64,000 bases of DNA, taken from positions 1 to 64,000 of the forward strand of contig NZ_VIAQ01000012.1 of NCBI RefSeq assembly GCF_006546655.1. The letters run 5' to 3'. The notes under the pieces were generated by a model. That model was given only the letters and a program-made list of their open reading frames with translations. It was not told the origin of the DNA and did no database searches. Positions 62,146-64,000 of this stretch are shown in pieces. The translations under genes and the position numbers were made by a program. Within the stretch, counting starts at the first letter, position 1, and each line of letters starts with the position of its first letter. This stretch comes from Methanolobus vulcani (GTDB taxonomy: Archaea; Halobacteriota; Methanosarcinia; Methanosarcinales; Methanosarcinaceae).

Positions 62146-62673
62146 TCAGTATCCTTCGCGGTTGCGGCCCTGTTCTATTGACATTTTTAAAACATCTGGC
62201 TCCTGTGAGCCCAGCAGGAGGCGCTTCCCATTTCTAAATTCAAGCATCAGACCTTTATTACCACTTATGTTGTAGGCTTTACCGTTGCGACCATACCTTA
62301 TGCCCCAACCACCATAATCCCTCAGTGGTCGATAGCGCACAACCTCAGCAGAGATTATGTCACTAAAAGGAAAATGCTTGAAGGAAAGGTGGAACGGGAA
62401 GAACTTCAAGTAAAGACCACTGTTGCGCACAACAAACACAAGACGGATAGAAAGCATGAAAATTGGAAAAATAATTCCCATACCAATCAGAATTGCCAGC
62501 ATCCCTTCATCTGATGCAGGATTACTGCCGAATGGACGGCCATATACGAGCTGTTCTATAGCGCCGTACCATGTCAGCCCGGTAGTCACAAGTAACAGTG
62601 CCAGTAACCAGATTTGCCTGAATTTCTGAACCTCCCGGAAAATCACAGAGTCTGCTGAATCATCGTAAGTCAT
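62146..62673 (-). CDS. membrane protein with PH-like region (DUF6141-like)
   Basis: About 175 residues. Two membrane helices lie at about 20-40 and 65-85. After them a soluble beta-rich region follows (GLYLKFFPFHLSFKHFPFSD, RYRPLRDYGGWGIRYGRNGK, LLLGSQEPDVLKMSIEQGR), like PH-domain membrane proteins of archaea. The function is unknown; a regulatory membrane protein is likely. ATG 62673 (MTYDDSADS) is chosen because the frame upstream is not coding-like. It is divergent from cutA. Confidence 0.65.
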   Translation of the reverse strand: MTYDDSADSVIFREVQKFRQIWLLALLLVTTGLTWYGAIEQLVYGRPFGSNPASDEGMLAILIGMGIIFPIFMLSIRLVFVVRNSGLYLKFFPFHLSFKHFPFSDIISAEVVRYRPLRDYGGWGIRYGRNGKAYNISGNKGLMLEFRNGKRLLLGSQEPDVLKMSIEQGRNREGY

Positions 62674-62738
62674 CAACAAAAAATAAGAATCTGAAAATAT
62701 ATAATCATTATTAATATTGTGACTACGAGGTGAACAAT

Positions 62739-63044
62739 ATGCATTCCATTGTATATACCACAACTTCAAGCAAAGAAGAAGCCAGGAAAATTGCCAGGGA
62801 ACTTGTGGAAGGTAAACTTGCTGCCTGTATCAATATACATGAAATTGATTCTGTGTATTCATGGGAAGGTAATATTGAGGAAGAACAGGAATTCGCACTC
62901 TCCGTAAAGACTGCAACATCAAAAATACAGCAGGCTATTGACAGAATAAAAGAGATGCATAGTTATGAATTACCTGCAATAATAACATGGAAGATCAGTG
63001 GCGATAAAGAATACCTTAAATGGATATCCGAAATGACAGATTAA
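62739..63044 (+). CDS. cutA: CutA1-type divalent-ion tolerance protein
   Basis: A 101-residue protein of normal CutA1 length. The family marks are HSIVYTTTSSKEEARKIARE, KLAACINIHEIDSVYSWEGN and the E-E-Q-E-F region. CutA1 forms very stable trimers with ferredoxin-like folds, binds copper and other metals, and is cytoplasmic. ATG 62739 with GAGGTG six bases upstream is chosen over GTG 62730. It is divergent from the DUF6141-like gene. Confidence 0.9.
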   Translation: MHSIVYTTTSSKEEARKIARELVEGKLAACINIHEIDSVYSWEGNIEEEQEFALSVKTATSKIQQAIDRIKEMHSYELPAIITWKISGDKEYLKWISEMTD

Positions 63045-63123
63045 ATCAAAAAAGAAGGTAAAGAAGATAAAGAAACTGATTGCAGGATGCGGCAATCAAT
63101 TTCACGATCATTTCTTACGATAA

Positions 63124-64000
63124 CTACCTCTGATGAATAATAGTCCTGACAGGGAAAGGAATCTCGATACCCTCTTTCTCAAATTCAGCATTGATCTTTG
63201 TATTAACCTCGTTAATCACAGTGAATTTTTCACCCGGATGAGTTACCCACATAATGATTGCAAAATCAAGACTGGAATCTCCGTGGTTATCAAACCTGAC
63301 ATAAGGAGAAGGGTCATCAAGTACGAAATTCACAGTTTTTGCAATGTCTGTCAGAATACCCCTAACCTTTTCAACATCGGAGCCGTAAGCAACACCTATT
63401 GTTACCTTAACCATCATTGTCTCTTCCGGTGAAGTATAATTAGTAACCTTACTGTTTGCGATTATGCTATTTGGAATTACTATCATGTTGTTGTAGAGAT
63501 TCTTTATTCTGGTACTGCGAAGACCAATTTCCTGCACGATACCTATCTCACCGTCATCGATCTCAATCCTGTCCCCTGGTTTGAAAGGCTGGTCGAAGTA
63601 AATTGAAAGACCACCGAAGAACTGGGAAATTGTATCCTGTGCAGCAAAAGCGACTGCCAATCCTACGATACCTGCTGATGCAAAAAGAGGCAGTATATCT
63701 GCATCCCACACACATTTCAATATTGCAAGGATACCGAAGAAAACAATGAGTACGTCAACTATGTTCTTGAATAAAGGCAGAAGTTCATCATCCAGTTGAG
63801 TATCTGTTTTTTTGACAAGATGAGAGAAAACGTGCTTGAAAAGGACTTTGTCTATCTTCAGCAGAGCAAATATCCACAGAACACCCAGACCCGTTAGAAG
63901 AAGACCCATAATAAGCTCTATAGCAGCATTTCCAGGGAGTACAATTTCTGCTGCAAGGAAAGCTCCCACAAATGCAACCGTATAGAATATTGGTTTTTTA
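63124..64000 (-). CDS. MscS-type mechanosensitive channel (start beyond the window)
   Basis: At least 291 residues; the frame is open through the right edge, so the N-terminus is cut. Two or three membrane helices remain. The pore-lining helix has GIVGLAVAFAAQDTISQFFG, then the beta domain QPFKPGDRIEIDDGEIGIVQ and IPNSIIANSKVTNYTSPEE. The C-terminal vestibule has VTIGVAYGSDVEKVRGILTD. It opens under membrane tension to release solutes. No accessory domain is seen in the visible part. Confidence 0.9.
   Translation of the reverse strand, partial: KKPIFYTVAFVGAFLAAEIVLPGNAAIELIMGLLLTGLGVLWIFALLKIDKVLFKHVFSHLVKKTDTQLDDELLPLFKNIVDVLIVFFGILAILKCVWDADILPLFASAGIVGLAVAFAAQDTISQFFGGLSIYFDQPFKPGDRIEIDDGEIGIVQEIGLRSTRIKNLYNNMIVIPNSIIANSKVTNYTSPEETMMVKVTIGVAYGSDVEKVRGILTDIAKTVNFVLDDPSPYVRFDNHGDSSLDFAIIMWVTHPGEKFTVINEVNTKINAEFEKEGIEIPFPVRTIIHQR

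Noticed and set aside
1-64000. CRISPR array
   Set aside because: No regularly spaced 24-37 bp repeats were seen anywhere by eye; only the cas1 relic and the CARF regulator recall a CRISPR system.

Overview
The window reads as chromosomal DNA of a methanogenic archaeon of the Methanosarcinales, most likely a methylotrophic Methanosarcinaceae member. This rests on family content rather than on a search: a thermosome subunit, diphthine synthase, archaeal DUF357, DUF555 and DUF2119 proteins, an S-layer/PGF-pre-PGF surface protein, FilR1-type methanogen regulators, HerA, TATA-type promoters and an AT-rich intergenic style. No rRNA operon or methanogenesis operon is present.

Layout. 1-5.3 kb is a worn accessory region. 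It has a 160-base pure purine run at the left edge, small regulators, relics of an IS605-type tnpB and an archaeal ATPase (DUF234), and a PPP-type protein phosphatase whose C-terminal active-site loop is triplicated. 5.4-6.2 kb holds an orphan CARF-wHTH (Csa3-like) regulator. 6.3-8.5 kb holds both subunits of ADP-forming acyl-CoA synthetase. An IS200/IS605 element (8.5-10.1 kb, tnpB frameshifted) lies between these and a Glu/Leu-type dehydrogenase. 11.6-17.1 kb carries a DUF3303-like protein, a FilR1-type regulator, a CDGSH-ferredoxin-CDGSH protein, an HD alarmone-hydrolase-like protein, a histidine kinase and a membrane protein. A cas1 N-terminal relic and two tRNA genes (CAU and Asn-GUU) follow. 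18-26 kb has an AmrS-like radical SAM enzyme and a five-gene type IV pilus/Tad-like operon with a PKD-LamG adhesin pilin. 26-30.5 kb is a compact housekeeping cluster (PfkB kinase, DUF555, DUF357, HerA, DphB). The thermosome gene is followed by two tandem, related, unannotated 33-34-residue membrane micro-proteins with near-identical promoters.

33-45 kb contains DUF2119, a TlyA-like methyltransferase, a BASS transporter, a 1.39-k-residue surface protein, a HAD phosphatase, an Old Yellow Enzyme family oxidoreductase and a cytochrome c maturation set (CcmA, CcmB, CcmC with two small proteins between). 45-54.6 kb includes a lipoprotein Mo-oxidoreductase with its own HTH protein, an apparently intact tnpB-only IS element, membrane and secreted proteins, ArsR-like regulators, a methyltransferase and an alanine-dehydrogenase/ornithine-cyclodeaminase homologue. 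54.6-64 kb has a large hybrid histidine kinase with a stand-alone receiver, a CinA-like/adenylyltransferase fusion, a queuosine-precursor-type transporter, CutA and an MscS channel cut by the window edge.

The strongest candidate for something undescribed is the pair of tandem micro-protein transcription units at 32.4-33.1 kb. They have a conserved coding sequence, 10-bp-phased ATATGA boxes, a shared palindrome and TATA box at fixed spacing, and a start codon inside a short hairpin. Other notable items are the triplicated phosphatase loop, the NMN-metabolism fusion, and CRISPR-related remains (orphan CARF regulator, cas1 relic) without any array or cas operon.
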